A DNA stretch of 64,000 bases from contig NZ_RSCL01000022.1 of the NCBI RefSeq assembly GCF_003991905.1, positions 1 through 64,000 of the forward strand. Reading direction: 5' to 3'. Source of the DNA: Dulcicalothrix desertica PCC 7102 (lineage in GTDB: Bacteria > Cyanobacteriota > Cyanobacteriia > Cyanobacteriales > Nostocaceae). The translations under genes were made by a program, and so were the position numbers. Under the pieces are notes generated by a model that was not told the origin of the DNA, did no database searches, and saw nothing but the letters and a program-made list of their open reading frames with translations. The first letter of the stretch is position 1; every line of letters starts with the position of its first letter. This document shows positions 43,025 through 52,831 of the stretch, piece by piece.

Positions 43025-44602
43025 TTAAAAGATAAAGTCGCTAGCATCAACATTAGTGGCAGTGAAGTTTCCTAGGGTAATGGTATCTGTACCGAACACT
43101 CCACTGGAAATCAGGGTGTTTGTGCCATTTTGAGTAACTGTTAAAGCTCCGAAACTGGTTGCAAATGCTGTTAAGTTTATTTTGTCTGCCGCATCACCGA
43201 AAGCGTTGATACGATCAACTCCAAAACCAGATGCAAAGATAAAGGTATCGTTTCCGGCGCCACCGTTCATGATATCGTTACCTGCGCCACCAATCAAGGT
43301 ATCATTACCACCTGCACCAAGCAGGGTGTCATTACCAAAACCACCAAGTAGGGTGTCAGCACCAGCACCACCATTGAGGTTATCATTACCGACACCACCA
43401 TCGAGATAATCATTACCAGTATCACCAGTCAGGGTGTCATTACCAGCATTACCGAAGATGTTATCGTTTGCGGTTGTACCGTTGAGGGTATTGTCTGAAG
43501 CATCTCCAACAATTAAACCGATCGCATCAACTGCGGTCGCATCGGTGAGGTTAGCACCGAAAAAGTTCGCATTGGTAAAATTACCTTTGGAAAGGTCAGC
43601 GTTGCTTAAATTGGCATTTGTGAAATTTGCACCAGTGGCGATTGCATCAGTGGTGAGTACTCCACTCAGGTTAGCTCCCGTGAAGTTCGCATTTGTCAAG
43701 TCAGCTGTGGTAAAGTCAGCGCTAATCAAATTGGCATTGGTAAAATTGGCACCAACTGCAGAACCGTTAATGAAGACATCTTCTGCATTGGCTTGGGTAA
43801 AGTTTGCTCCACTTACATCAGTCTGATCAAATCTGGTTCCAGTCAGGTTGGTAACTGTACTACCAGAGGCGCTAAAATCAGAACCAGTCAAAACAGCATC
43901 ATCGATCAGCGCACCACTTAAATTTGCACCACGAAAACTCAGGTTAGCAGTTTGACCCGGTTCGAGGGGAGCATCACTCAAAGAAACACCGCTCAAATTA
44001 GCGAGGTCAAAAATAGAGTTTTGCAGGGTGACATCTGTGAAATTTGTTTGCTGGAAGTCTGCACCTGTGGCATTGACGTTGACTAAAAGAGTCGCTTCTA
44101 GAGTCGCTCCTTGAAGGTCGGCATCTGTGAGATTGGCGCCTGTAAAGTCAGCAGCTTTCAAATTGGCACCCGTCAAGTCCGCACGGGTAAAATTAGCACC
44201 AGTCAAGTTGGGACGTTCAGATTGTTCACCACTCAGATTAGCTCCCTGGAGAATGGCATCCGTGAGGTTAGCATTTGATAGGTTAATATTTGATGTATTA
44301 ACTAACGTTAGATTTGCCTGTCTCAAGTTGGCGCCACTGAGATTGACATTCTCTAATGTTGCGAGAGACAAATTAGCTGGTCCAAAGTTGGCATTGGGGG
44401 CAAAAATCGCATTACGGGCATTAACATTAATCCAGGTGGATTCACTAAAGTTAGTGCCTCTTAATTGTGTGGCAGTACCTGCATTGTTGGGATCGAAGCG
44501 GACGCTTTCCAGTCTGGCTTTGAAAAAATTGGAACCGTTGAGATTTTGACCCCGGAAGCTATTTCCGACTAAGTTTTGTCCTTCAAAGTTAAAAGCTGTC
44601 AT
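43025..44602 (-). CDS. Pentapeptide-repeat/RTX chimera, likely type I secretion cargo (paralogue B)
   Basis: 525 residues, same order as paralogue A: pentapeptide helix about 1-365 ([40 protein letters not shown]), RTX nonapeptides about 370-460 ([39 protein letters not shown]), and a C-terminal region of about 65 residues with the shared [15 protein letters not shown] and [10 protein letters not shown]. The two genes flank the glycosyltransferase-parvulin gene, so a tandem duplication is likely. No signal peptide. An extracellular, calcium-stabilised beta-helical protein is the best guess. Confidence 0.88.
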   Translation of the reverse strand: MTAFNFEGQNLVGNSFRGQNLNGSNFFKARLESVRFDPNNAGTATQLRGTNFSESTWINVNARNAIFAPNANFGPANLSLATLENVNLSGANLRQANLTLVNTSNINLSNANLTDAILQGANLSGEQSERPNLTGANFTRADLTGANLKAADFTGANLTDADLQGATLEATLLVNVNATGADFQQTNFTDVTLQNSIFDLANLSGVSLSDAPLEPGQTANLSFRGANLSGALIDDAVLTGSDFSASGSTVTNLTGTRFDQTDVSGANFTQANAEDVFINGSAVGANFTNANLISADFTTADLTNANFTGANLSGVLTTDAIATGANFTNANLSNADLSKGNFTNANFFGANLTDATAVDAIGLIVGDASDNTLNGTTANDNIFGNAGNDTLTGDTGNDYLDGGVGNDNLNGGAGADTLLGGFGNDTLLGAGGNDTLIGGAGNDIMNGGAGNDTFIFASGFGVDRINAFGDAADKINLTAFATSFGALTVTQNGTNTLISSGVFGTDTITLGNFTATNVDASDFIF

Positions 44603-44744
44603 AGTTACACCTTAAAAAGGATTAATTGGTTGAAGTTTGAAAGGTACGTAATGCTAACTGAAGTTGTAGAGAGCGTCAATCACTAGTACTAATTTTTACA
44701 TAGCTTTACTGACGCGGACTTACAAAGAAACTGGGTTTTTGTAT

Positions 44745-44777
44745 AGATCTCCAACTTCTTTAAGAAGTCGGAGGTCT
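44745..44777. repeat. AGATCTCCAACTTCTT hairpin
   Basis: A 33-bp inverted repeat (AGATCTCCAACTTCTT with AAGAAGTCGGAGGTCT, a single mismatch) lies in the 309-bp gap between two RTX genes. No other feature is seen in that gap. Confidence 0.75.
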
Positions 44778-44911
44778 GAATATTCACAACTCGGGCTGAT
44801 TTTTTATTCCCACTCTCAGGACAGCATGGTTAGAATTGAGGTACAAATGATTTTGTTGGGTCAGGTCGGTAGTACTTGGCTACTTGCTAAGTAAACCACC
44901 TGGTTCATTTT

Positions 44912-46144
44912 TTAGACTATGAAGTCGTTCGCGTCGATCGTGATAACAGATGCATTTGCACCATTAATAGTAGCCACTAGTTCTGAGTAATCTGGGATTC
45001 CGTTGGCTGGTTCACCTGGATTCACAACCCTGAGAGTAACGCTAGAAGTACCATTACCAGTGATGATCAGGTCAGTAAAGGCGCCATCAAATTCGATCCG
45101 GTCGGTACCATCTTGGAAATCAGTGATTATGTCGCCGACTGGTTGTGGTAGAGGTGGAAATTCGCTAGGATCTAGCACAAAGCCACTGCTTGCTATTTGG
45201 AATAAGTCCGCATCTGCACCGCCAGTTAGTGTGTCGGCAGCAGTTTCAATTGTTCCTGTTTCGCCACCAGAGAGAATATCAAAGCCTGCACCACCAATAA
45301 CGCGATCAGCACCGAAGCCTCCATTAAGGCTGTCATTTCCGGCTTGACCATTAAGGACATCATTACCAGACAAAGAATCTGCTACACCGAAATCCCCGTA
45401 AATGACGTCATCACCACCGCCACCTAAGAGGTTATCAACGCCTTCGCCACCATCAATGAAGTCAGCATCAGCTCCGGCTGTGATGCTTTCATTACCAGCA
45501 CCACCATAGAAGTAGTTAGCACCAACAGTATCTGTAAAGACATCATTACCGCCACCACCATACATGGTGTCATTACCATCGCCACCATTCAGGGTGTCTG
45601 CTCCTTGAGCAATTGTGCCTAGTTGGTCATCACCATATAGCACATCATTAGTAAAGCTGCCGACAAGATTGTCGTTGCCACTTCCGCCCAGCGCTACATC
45701 GCCTTCACCAGCATAAACCCAGTCATTTCCAAAACCACCATCAAGGTAGTCAATGCCATCAAGAGCATCAGTGGCATTGGCACCGCCAAACATAGTGTCA
45801 TTACCGGCATCGCCAAACAAAGAGTCTTCCCCTTCCTGACCAAAGAGGCGATCTGCTCCATCACCACCGTGCAGGTTGTCTTTGTCGAGTCCACCACGGA
45901 GAATGTCGTTACCACCTTCCCCATAGATTTCATCCTCACCGGCTTCGCCCAAGAGACTATCAACTCCATCACCACCGTAAATTAAGTCTTTGTCGTCTCC
46001 ACCGAAGATGGTATCGTTACCGCCTAAGCCATTAAGCGTGTCTTCCTTACCAAAGCCGCGAATTGTGTCGGCTCCAGTTCTGTTTGGGCCTGGATCAGTT
46101 CCGATCAAGAAATCTGGCTCAGGTGTTCCATTTCTTACTGCCAT
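44912..46144 (-). CDS. RTX calcium-binding repeat protein, likely type I secretion cargo
   Basis: 410 residues, almost wholly glycine/aspartate nonapeptides (GGNDTIFGGDDKDLIYGGDG; GEGGNDILRGGLDKDNLHGG) in several blocks, so a stack of parallel beta rolls binding many Ca ions. The N-terminus is short and lacks a Sec signal. The C-terminal domain of about 80 residues (GDIITDFQDGTDRIEFDG) ends ITIDANDFIV, matching the ending (DASDFIF) of the two chimeras. No catalytic domain is visible, so a structural surface or matrix role is likely. It is divergent from the exporter genes. Confidence 0.88.
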   Translation of the reverse strand: MAVRNGTPEPDFLIGTDPGPNRTGADTIRGFGKEDTLNGLGGNDTIFGGDDKDLIYGGDGVDSLLGEAGEDEIYGEGGNDILRGGLDKDNLHGGDGADRLFGQEGEDSLFGDAGNDTMFGGANATDALDGIDYLDGGFGNDWVYAGEGDVALGGSGNDNLVGSFTNDVLYGDDQLGTIAQGADTLNGGDGNDTMYGGGGNDVFTDTVGANYFYGGAGNESITAGADADFIDGGEGVDNLLGGGGDDVIYGDFGVADSLSGNDVLNGQAGNDSLNGGFGADRVIGGAGFDILSGGETGTIETAADTLTGGADADLFQIASSGFVLDPSEFPPLPQPVGDIITDFQDGTDRIEFDGAFTDLIITGNGTSSVTLRVVNPGEPANGIPDYSELVATINGANASVITIDANDFIV

Positions 46145-47432
46145 AAGTCAAAAACTCCTATGTATTTTAGAAAAGTATTTTGTTATTGTGCAGATGCACA
46201 CTACAAAGTTTGTTTGAACTCTCACTATCTCCTCCCCTCTCTCAAATTTGAGAGAGGGGTGTCAAAGACATAGCGAGAAGAGGTGACATGCTGTTGGTAA
46301 AACCAGTAGTAACAAAAGTTTTGATTATGCTGTTCATTTTATTAATCGTTTGCTGGAAGAACTAAATTTGTAAAAGACTCAAACAGTTACTGCAATGAAG
46401 CAAAATCCTCAATAAGGGTTATAACCCCTCGATACGGAAAAAGCATGTTATGATATTTAAAAGGCGCCGTCGCTGAGGTTTACGTGAGAACTAGTCATCT
46501 GAGACTCCGCATAACACACTGTAAAAAAAATAGTTGCCATTTTGGCAGAAGTTCTGGTAGACTAGATTCAAGGCAAAAGAAGAGCAAAAGCTCTTACTTC
46601 TAACTTAGAAACAGTAGTTGATTCAGATGTAAGCGTCTGACTGGCGTCCTTCGCGCACCAGTAAAATATCAAACTAGCACATTTTCTGAAACCATTGGTA
46701 TATATGGGATTTTTGAATGTGCAAGTTAGAAGTTAAGCAAAACTTGACAAACTAAAATCAACGAACATATGTTCTTGTTAAAAATAACTAAAAGGACAGA
46801 ATCTCTTAAATAATAGCATTAAATGATACTTTTAATGTATCTGCTTAATTTATTGTTTGAAACTTGTATTAAAACTCTAAACAAAAATAGGGCACAGACT
46901 TATTTTTCGAGCTAACGCATTTTATCCCAGTTTCAAGGCAAACAAATAGCTCATTCGTATACAGTACTAGAAAAGCCATAAAAGACTTTAGTAACATTTA
47001 ATACGATTTAAATTGCTCGACACAATTAGTAATATAGTTGCCAGATTCAGCTTTGTCAATGCTGTAATCATGAGAAAATTCTCATAATTAAAAAGATTTA
47101 ATCAATTACATATTGTTTTTTATACCAATGATTTTAAGTTAGTTGCGAGTTACCAATATCGAATTCTACCTCTAAACTCTACTACCTACTTAATTGATGC
47201 TTAAGTATTATTACTTAACAAAGTGTAAAAATAATTGCATCATATAGTATGATTGATGATAACAATAATAAAAAGTTTAAAAAAAATCATACTTTAGATA
47301 GGTCAATGAAGTCATAAATATGCTTGAATGTAATTTTAGTTAAGCAAAATACAAATTCGATAAATTAATCTCTTCGAGCATACAGACCCCAAACTTAAAA
47401 TTAAGTTCGATAAATCCCACTTGGAAACTGGT
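46145..47432. promoter_or_regulatory. Long divergent non-coding region between cargo and exporter genes
   Basis: About 1.29 kb with no credible gene. It holds a perfect 26-bp palindrome at 46234-46259 (CCCCTCTCTCAAA and its mirror). A run of small stems lies at 46574-46675 (GAAGAGC-AAAA-GCTCTTAC, CAGATG-TAAG-CGTCTG, ACTGG...CCAGT). The rest, to 47432, is A/T-rich. The size and clustered hairpins make a long 5' leader or a small RNA possible. No known riboswitch was recognised. Confidence 0.4.
46234..46259. repeat. Perfect 26-bp palindrome
   Basis: CCCCTCTCTCAAA followed by its exact reverse complement. It lies 90 bp upstream of the RTX gene start and may be an operator or a dispersed palindrome. 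Confidence 0.8.
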
Positions 47433-50400
47433 ATGTCTGTTGCTACGGATTCTATTGCTAAATTTATTGTCAAGCTTGAAGGGTTTGATAAGCTGCCAAG
47501 CGATGCCTTGGCTAATTTATTAGAAAAAATTCGTCCTACTCGTTATCGTGTGGGACAGAATATTTTAGGGAAAGACAAAATACCCGAGCGCATCGTAATT
47601 ATTCATAAAGGCAGAGTGCGCTTATTAACATATGACCCTTGTACACAAGTACCAACTACCTTAAAATTTCTCGAACCTGGAGATGTTTTAGGTGAAATTG
47701 GTATTTTGCGAGAGTCTGGATGTGAAATTGCAATCGCATCGAGCGAAGTAACATGTTTAACATTAGATGCTGGGGAGTACTTGCATTTACTTTCCAAATA
47801 TCCAGCTTTTGCTCAGGTGCGTAAAAATCGCTGTCACTTGTTGGAAATATTTGATGTCTTAGGGATGCAAAAGCAAATCCAAGCGAATGCAGCGATTAAT
47901 CTTAAAGAATTGGCTCAAAATGCTTTATTATCAGCCCAAGTACATTATCTTTCACCGAGAACAACCCACATTCGTGAGTTAGAGAAAGAATTAGACCCAG
48001 AAAGAATCTGGTTTGTCAGTGGTGGGGGAAGGGTAAAGAGCTTTTCTCCGGGTTCAAGTTTGGAGTTGGGTAATAGTACAGGTAAATTAGAGATTATTGG
48101 CAAAAAACCAGCACGTTTGATTGGTTTGCGTGCGTTAGATTTATTACTACTAGACATAAATCAGCAGCAGCATGATTCTATAGAAGTTAGTGGAGTCGAT
48201 GATTTAGATGAAATCGATATTCCCTACGCAGAAAATGAAAAGGTGACAGTTGCTAGCAGCGTATCTAAAAAAGATAAAAGAAAATATCCATTTATTCAGG
48301 GAAAAGGACAACTAAATTCGGCAATTGCCTGTTTTCAAATGGTATCCAAACATTTGCAAATGCCGTTTCGTCGGGAGATTGTGAATCGTATATTAACTGA
48401 AAATAGCAAGCGTTCTGGTACGGTGTCATTCCAACTGTGTGCTTATCTAGCAGAGTTGGTGGGATTAAAGTCACAACTGCTAGATGTACCTGTTTCCCAA
48501 ATCGAACGGATTCCGACACCAGCGTTAATTCGCTATGAAGATAGTTTTGCGGTGTTGTATGAAACGGGTGAAAGAGTCGTGGTTTTGGGTGTACCTTCCC
48601 AAGGAATTCAGTACTTTCAACCCGCACAATTGGTGAATGAGTTGGTGAATGACTTGGAAAGCTCAGAAAGCGTTTCTCCACCAAAGTTGCGGGTATTGCT
48701 GCTTTCTGCGACGAAAGCTACACCGAAACAACGCTTTGGTTTACAATGGTTTGTTCCCTACTTATGGCGTTACAAACGAGTGCTAATAGAAGTGTTCATA
48801 GCTTCTTTCTTTATACAGTTAGCGGCATTAGTAAACCCCCTAGTTGTTCAAATAATAATCGACCAAGTAATTGTTCAGAATAGCATCAAAACTCTACATC
48901 TTTTTGGAGGGTTACTAGTAGTTGTTGCATTGTTTGAATCACTATTGACAACATTAAGAACCTATTTATTTGTTGATACTACTAACCGAATTGATATGGG
49001 TTTGGGGTCACAAATTATTGACCACTTATTTCGTCTCCCTCTTAACTATTACCAACGCCGACCAGTAGGAGAGCTAGCGACCCGCATTAATGAGTTAGAA
49101 AATATTCGTCAATTTCTCACAGGTACAGCTTTGACTGTGGGCTTAGATGCCCTATTTTCAGTAATTTACATTATTGTCATGCTGTTTTACAGTTGGCAAT
49201 TAACTTTAGTCGGTTTAGCGACAATTCCGATATTCATTTTGCTGACATTAATATTTTCTCCCTTAGTGAGGAAACAGCTACGAGCAAAAGCCGAACGTAA
49301 TGCTGTCACCCAATCTTATTTAGTAGAAGTCATATCTGGAATTCAGACGGTCAAAGCCCAAAATATCGAATTGCGCTCACGCTTTTCTTGGCAAGAGCGT
49401 TATGCCGATTATATTGCCTCCGGTTTCAAAACTGTTGTCACTTCTACAATTGCTGGTTCTGCAAGTAGTTTTCTCAATAAACTCAGCAGTTTACTTGTTT
49501 TATGGATGGGAGCTTATTTAGTAGTTCAGGGAGAATTAACGTTAGGTGAATTAATTGCTTTTAGAATTATTTCTAGTTACGTTACTAGCCCTTTATTACG
49601 TTTAGCCCAACTGTGGCAAAGTTTTCAAGAAACAGCTTTATCTTTAGAGCGTTTAAGCGATATTATTGATACTCCCCAAGAAGCTGAAAACGACCGTAAT
49701 AACATTCCATTACCAGCAGTTACTGGCGCCGTCAAATACGAGAATCTTTACTTTAGATTTAGAACAGATGGACCGCTACAACTTTGCAACATTAATCTTA
49801 ATTTTGCTCCGGGTCAATTTATCGGAATTGTTGGGGGAAGCGGCGCCGGAAAAAGTACTTTAACTAAATTATTAATTCGACTGTATGAACCAGAATCAGG
49901 TAGAATATTAATAGATGGTTACGATATTTCTAAAGTTGAATTATATTCACTGCGGCGCCAAGTAGGGTTTGTCCCTCAAGATTCCCTATTGTTTGAAGGA
50001 ACAATTCAAGAAAATATTGCTTTAACTAATCCCGATGCGACTACAGAGGAAATCATTGAAGCAGCAAAAATTGCCGCAGCACACGATTTTATTATGGACT
50101 TACCCAACGGTTACAACACCAAGGTAGGCGAACGTGGTGCATCACTATCAGGAGGACAAAGACAAAGAATAGCTATCGCGCGGTCTGTTTTACAAAGTCC
50201 AAAGTTATTAGTGTTGGATGAGGCAACTAGCGCCTTAGATTATATTACAGAAAGACAAGTTTGTTTGAATTTAGCTCAAGCGTTTCAGGATAGTACAGTC
50301 TTTTTTATCACTCACCGTTTGAACACCGTCAAACATGCAAATACAATTGTTGTGATGGATGGCGGTAGAGTCGTTGAGCAAGGAACTCATCATGAATTAA

Positions 50401-50456
50401 TGGCAATGGAAGGTCATTATTTTTATCTCTATAATCAGCAGGAAGTGAATTTTTAA
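47433..50456 (+). CDS. Type I secretion ABC exporter with cyclic-nucleotide-binding and degenerate C39 domains
   Basis: About 1007 residues from ATG 47433. Domains in order: cyclic-nucleotide-binding fold about 15-140 (GQNILGKDKIPERIVIIHKG, LEPGDVLGEIGILRESG), a linker region, a C39-like domain about 285-410, six-helix membrane domain about 440-720, and the NBD with Walker A GGSGAGKST, signature LSGGQRQRIAIARS and Walker B LLVLDEATSALD. The C39 domain has lost its catalytic residues (SAIAC in place of DCG-type Cys; SFAVL in place of His-Phe), like the HlyB CLD. So it should bind and not cleave cargo, which fits uncleaved RTX substrates. The HlyD gene follows. Confidence 0.92.
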   Translation: MSVATDSIAKFIVKLEGFDKLPSDALANLLEKIRPTRYRVGQNILGKDKIPERIVIIHKGRVRLLTYDPCTQVPTTLKFLEPGDVLGEIGILRESGCEIAIASSEVTCLTLDAGEYLHLLSKYPAFAQVRKNRCHLLEIFDVLGMQKQIQANAAINLKELAQNALLSAQVHYLSPRTTHIRELEKELDPERIWFVSGGGRVKSFSPGSSLELGNSTGKLEIIGKKPARLIGLRALDLLLLDINQQQHDSIEVSGVDDLDEIDIPYAENEKVTVASSVSKKDKRKYPFIQGKGQLNSAIACFQMVSKHLQMPFRREIVNRILTENSKRSGTVSFQLCAYLAELVGLKSQLLDVPVSQIERIPTPALIRYEDSFAVLYETGERVVVLGVPSQGIQYFQPAQLVNELVNDLESSESVSPPKLRVLLLSATKATPKQRFGLQWFVPYLWRYKRVLIEVFIASFFIQLAALVNPLVVQIIIDQVIVQNSIKTLHLFGGLLVVVALFESLLTTLRTYLFVDTTNRIDMGLGSQIIDHLFRLPLNYYQRRPVGELATRINELENIRQFLTGTALTVGLDALFSVIYIIVMLFYSWQLTLVGLATIPIFILLTLIFSPLVRKQLRAKAERNAVTQSYLVEVISGIQTVKAQNIELRSRFSWQERYADYIASGFKTVVTSTIAGSASSFLNKLSSLLVLWMGAYLVVQGELTLGELIAFRIISSYVTSPLLRLAQLWQSFQETALSLERLSDIIDTPQEAENDRNNIPLPAVTGAVKYENLYFRFRTDGPLQLCNINLNFAPGQFIGIVGGSGAGKSTLTKLLIRLYEPESGRILIDGYDISKVELYSLRRQVGFVPQDSLLFEGTIQENIALTNPDATTEEIIEAAKIAAAHDFIMDLPNGYNTKVGERGASLSGGQRQRIAIARSVLQSPKLLVLDEATSALDYITERQVCLNLAQAFQDSTVFFITHRLNTVKHANTIVVMDGGRVVEQGTHHELMAMEGHYFYLYNQQEVNF

Positions 50457-50481
50457 TTAACCGATTCAGTCTGAACAACAA

Positions 50482-50513
50482 GATTCCCGACTTCTTAAAT
50501 AAGTCAGGAATCC
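50482..50513. repeat. GATTCCCGACTT hairpin between exporter and adaptor genes
   Basis: AGATTCCCGACTTCTT pairs with AAGTCAGGAATCC. It resembles 38640-38671. Inside an operon it could reduce downstream expression or stabilise mRNA. Confidence 0.7.
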
Positions 50514-50551
50514 AAAATCTATTCATGTACTAAATAAAATCTAAAATTGCT

Positions 50552-52150
50552 ATGACTAAGCTAGATAATTACCAACTTAATGGTAGAAATGCTAACAAAA
50601 AGCATAAAAATAGTATTAAGCTACTAGAATCAAATAAATCAATAACTGAACCCAAAGCTCCTAAACCTCCTGCAAAAAAACTTGTAGAGCAAACCGATAC
50701 ACGCAGCTTTGAGCAATCTGTCGTTCTACGTCAATCTCCAGTTTGGTCGCGCGTAATTATGGGGACTTTAGTAGGTACTGCATGTATTGGAATTGCTTGG
50801 GCATGTATAGCTAAAATTGAGCAAGCTGTTCCAGCAGTTGGTCAATTAAAACCGGAAGGAAGTGTCAAAGAAGTTCAAGCACCAGTGGGTGGAGTTGTCA
50901 AAGAAGTTTATGTGAAAGATGGACAGAAGGTAAAACCAGGAGATTTATTGTTAGTCTTTGATTCTACTGCTACGAATGCAGAATTAAATTCGATGCAAAA
51001 AATTCGTAATGGTTTGATGCAGGAGAATCAAATTTATCGACAATTAATACAAACTAATTCGACAGTGAGTGTATCTGGGAAAGGTTTAGGTATTTCTTTA
51101 TCTCCAGAGGCTAATTCTCTACTTAAAAATCGTACTGCTTTGCTTACAGAAAACGAGCTATTGCGAAAAGAACTGACGAACTCAGATAATATTTCTAAAT
51201 TCGGCAGTGACGAACAATTTCGCTTACAAACAGCTAGAAGAGAATTAGATGGTCGCTCTAATGCATCGCGTTTAGAGGTCGAACAAATCAGAAGATTATT
51301 GGCACAAAATTCAATTAAAATTACAGATACTCAAGCTAGTTTAGCTATTGAAACAGAAATTACTACTAAATTGGCGCCTTTGGCAAAAGAAGGAGCAATC
51401 GCACAACTGCAATATCTACAGCAAGACAAAAAAGTACAAAATCTAAAGGCACAAGTAGCGCAATTATTAGAAGAACAACAGCGTCTGCAACTTGATATTC
51501 AACAAGGGCAACAAGAGGTAAAAAATACGGTAACTATTTCTCATAAAAATGTTTTAGAAAAAATTACTAATAATAAAAATAGAATTGCCGAAATAGAGAG
51601 CCAATTTACCAAAATTTTGTTAGATAACGAAAAGAAACTAGCTGAGATAAATAGTAAAATTTCTCAAGTACAATTAAATGCAAAATATGAAAAACTCCGT
51701 GCGCCTATAGCTGGAACGATTTTTGATTTACAATCTGGCAGTAGTGGTTTTGTGACTAGGCCAAGCGAAAAACTCCTGTCAATTGTACCCGACGACCAAT
51801 TTATTGCTGAAGCATATATAACCAATAAAGATATTGGTTTTGTGAGAGAAGGAATGAAAGTAGATGTCAGAATAGATTCCTTTCCTTTTAACGAATTTGG
51901 CGATATTAAAGGAGAAATTACTTGGATAGCTTCAGATGCATTAGCACCAGATGAAACTCATCGGTATTATCGTTTCCCTATAAAAATAAAATTAAATCAA
52001 CAATCACTTAATGTTAAAGGTAGAAAAATATCCTTGCAATCAGGAATGTCTGTCACTGCTAACATTAAGGTGCGCGAAGAAAGGAGTGTAATTAGTATGT
52101 TTACAGAGTTATTTACAAAGCAAATTGAAAGCTTGAAGGAAGTTCGCTAA
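50552..52150 (+). CDS. HlyD family type I secretion membrane fusion protein
   Basis: 532 residues. Cytosolic N-terminal segment of about 65, one membrane segment (VIMGTLVGTACIGIAWACIA), lipoyl half-motif (VQAPVGGVVKEVYVKDGQKV), a long alpha-helical hairpin about 150-370 (coiled coil, KNLKAQVAQLLEEQQRLQLD), second lipoyl half (YEKLRAPIAGTIFDLQSGSS) and a beta-barrel/HlyD C-terminal domain (GMKVDVRIDSFPFNEFGDI). It links the ABC exporter to the outer-membrane TolC-like duct, which is not in the window. It follows the exporter by about 95 bp, in an operon. Confidence 0.92.
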   Translation: MTKLDNYQLNGRNANKKHKNSIKLLESNKSITEPKAPKPPAKKLVEQTDTRSFEQSVVLRQSPVWSRVIMGTLVGTACIGIAWACIAKIEQAVPAVGQLKPEGSVKEVQAPVGGVVKEVYVKDGQKVKPGDLLLVFDSTATNAELNSMQKIRNGLMQENQIYRQLIQTNSTVSVSGKGLGISLSPEANSLLKNRTALLTENELLRKELTNSDNISKFGSDEQFRLQTARRELDGRSNASRLEVEQIRRLLAQNSIKITDTQASLAIETEITTKLAPLAKEGAIAQLQYLQQDKKVQNLKAQVAQLLEEQQRLQLDIQQGQQEVKNTVTISHKNVLEKITNNKNRIAEIESQFTKILLDNEKKLAEINSKISQVQLNAKYEKLRAPIAGTIFDLQSGSSGFVTRPSEKLLSIVPDDQFIAEAYITNKDIGFVREGMKVDVRIDSFPFNEFGDIKGEITWIASDALAPDETHRYYRFPIKIKLNQQSLNVKGRKISLQSGMSVTANIKVREERSVISMFTELFTKQIESLKEVR

Positions 52151-52272
52151 AATTAGGTTTTACTGAAAGTAGTTTTAATGGGCACCAGTCTTAACAGTTA
52201 CAATTTTTTAGCTAACCATTTTAGGAAAAGTCAATGATGACATTTGGATATTATATCTTTAACTTGATTGTA

Positions 52273-52307
52273 TGTTGGGTTACGCAAAGCCGGAACCCAA
52301 CCTACAG
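52273..52307. repeat. TGTTGGGTTACGCAAAGCC hairpin repeat
   Basis: TTGGGTT and AACCCAA arms flank a GC-richer loop. A second copy lies at 53376-53410. Common dispersed repeat type of cyanobacteria. Confidence 0.8.
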
Positions 52308-52312
52308 CTTCG

Positions 52313-52831
52313 TTAAATTGTTGCACTTACCTTCTTTTTATCCTTTTTATCCCATTCTTCAATAACTTTTTTAACGTGTTCTATTTCTTCAAAGTCTACA
52401 CGTACTGTGGCATTTTCAAATTCGATACCTAATACTGTGATGACTTCGAGGATTTCTACAAAGCTGGCACATTGATAATCAGTTCTTTCGTATTCTACGA
52501 CTCGCGCGCTTTCAATGCCTAACATTGTGGCAAGTTCTTCAATGCTGATTTTTGCGGCAATTCGAGCTTTGATTAATGCGTCTGGTAATTTACAAAAAGA
52601 TTCTACCTTAATTTTAATTGGTTCATTTTTTGTACAATTTATTAGTGTTTCATATTCGGCTATTTCAGCTTCTAACTTGTCTATGTGACATTGTAAAGCA
52701 CTCCGGTTTTGCGAGTACCGTGTGTAGTCCTTCTGAATAGCTGCTTCATCGCTGTCCATTGCAGCAATAGATTTTTGGAACTTTGTTACCCATTCTTGAC
52801 TATATTGATATTGATTTTCATTTTTAATCAT
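52313..52831 (-). CDS. HTH (XRE-like) antitoxin-like protein
   Basis: About 172 residues. The start is set at ATG 52831, which overlaps the TGA stop of the upstream gene (ATGA). An N-terminal coiled coil (SQNRSALQCHIDKLEAEIAE) precedes an XRE-type helix-turn-helix about 100-150 (LPDALIKARIAAKISIEELA, LGIESARVVEYERTDYQC). In related loci a protein of this design is paired with a DUF6932-type nucleotidyltransferase-like protein. The partner here is disrupted, so this is probably an orphan antitoxin-like regulator. Confidence 0.75.
   Translation of the reverse strand: MIKNENQYQYSQEWVTKFQKSIAAMDSDEAAIQKDYTRYSQNRSALQCHIDKLEAEIAEYETLINCTKNEPIKIKVESFCKLPDALIKARIAAKISIEELATMLGIESARVVEYERTDYQCASFVEILEVITVLGIEFENATVRVDFEEIEHVKKVIEEWDKKDKKKVSATI

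Noticed and set aside
46480-46680. Known structured RNA (tmRNA, 6S RNA, RNase P or a c-di-GMP riboswitch)
   Set aside because: Stems are visible but none of the conserved cores of those RNAs was found.
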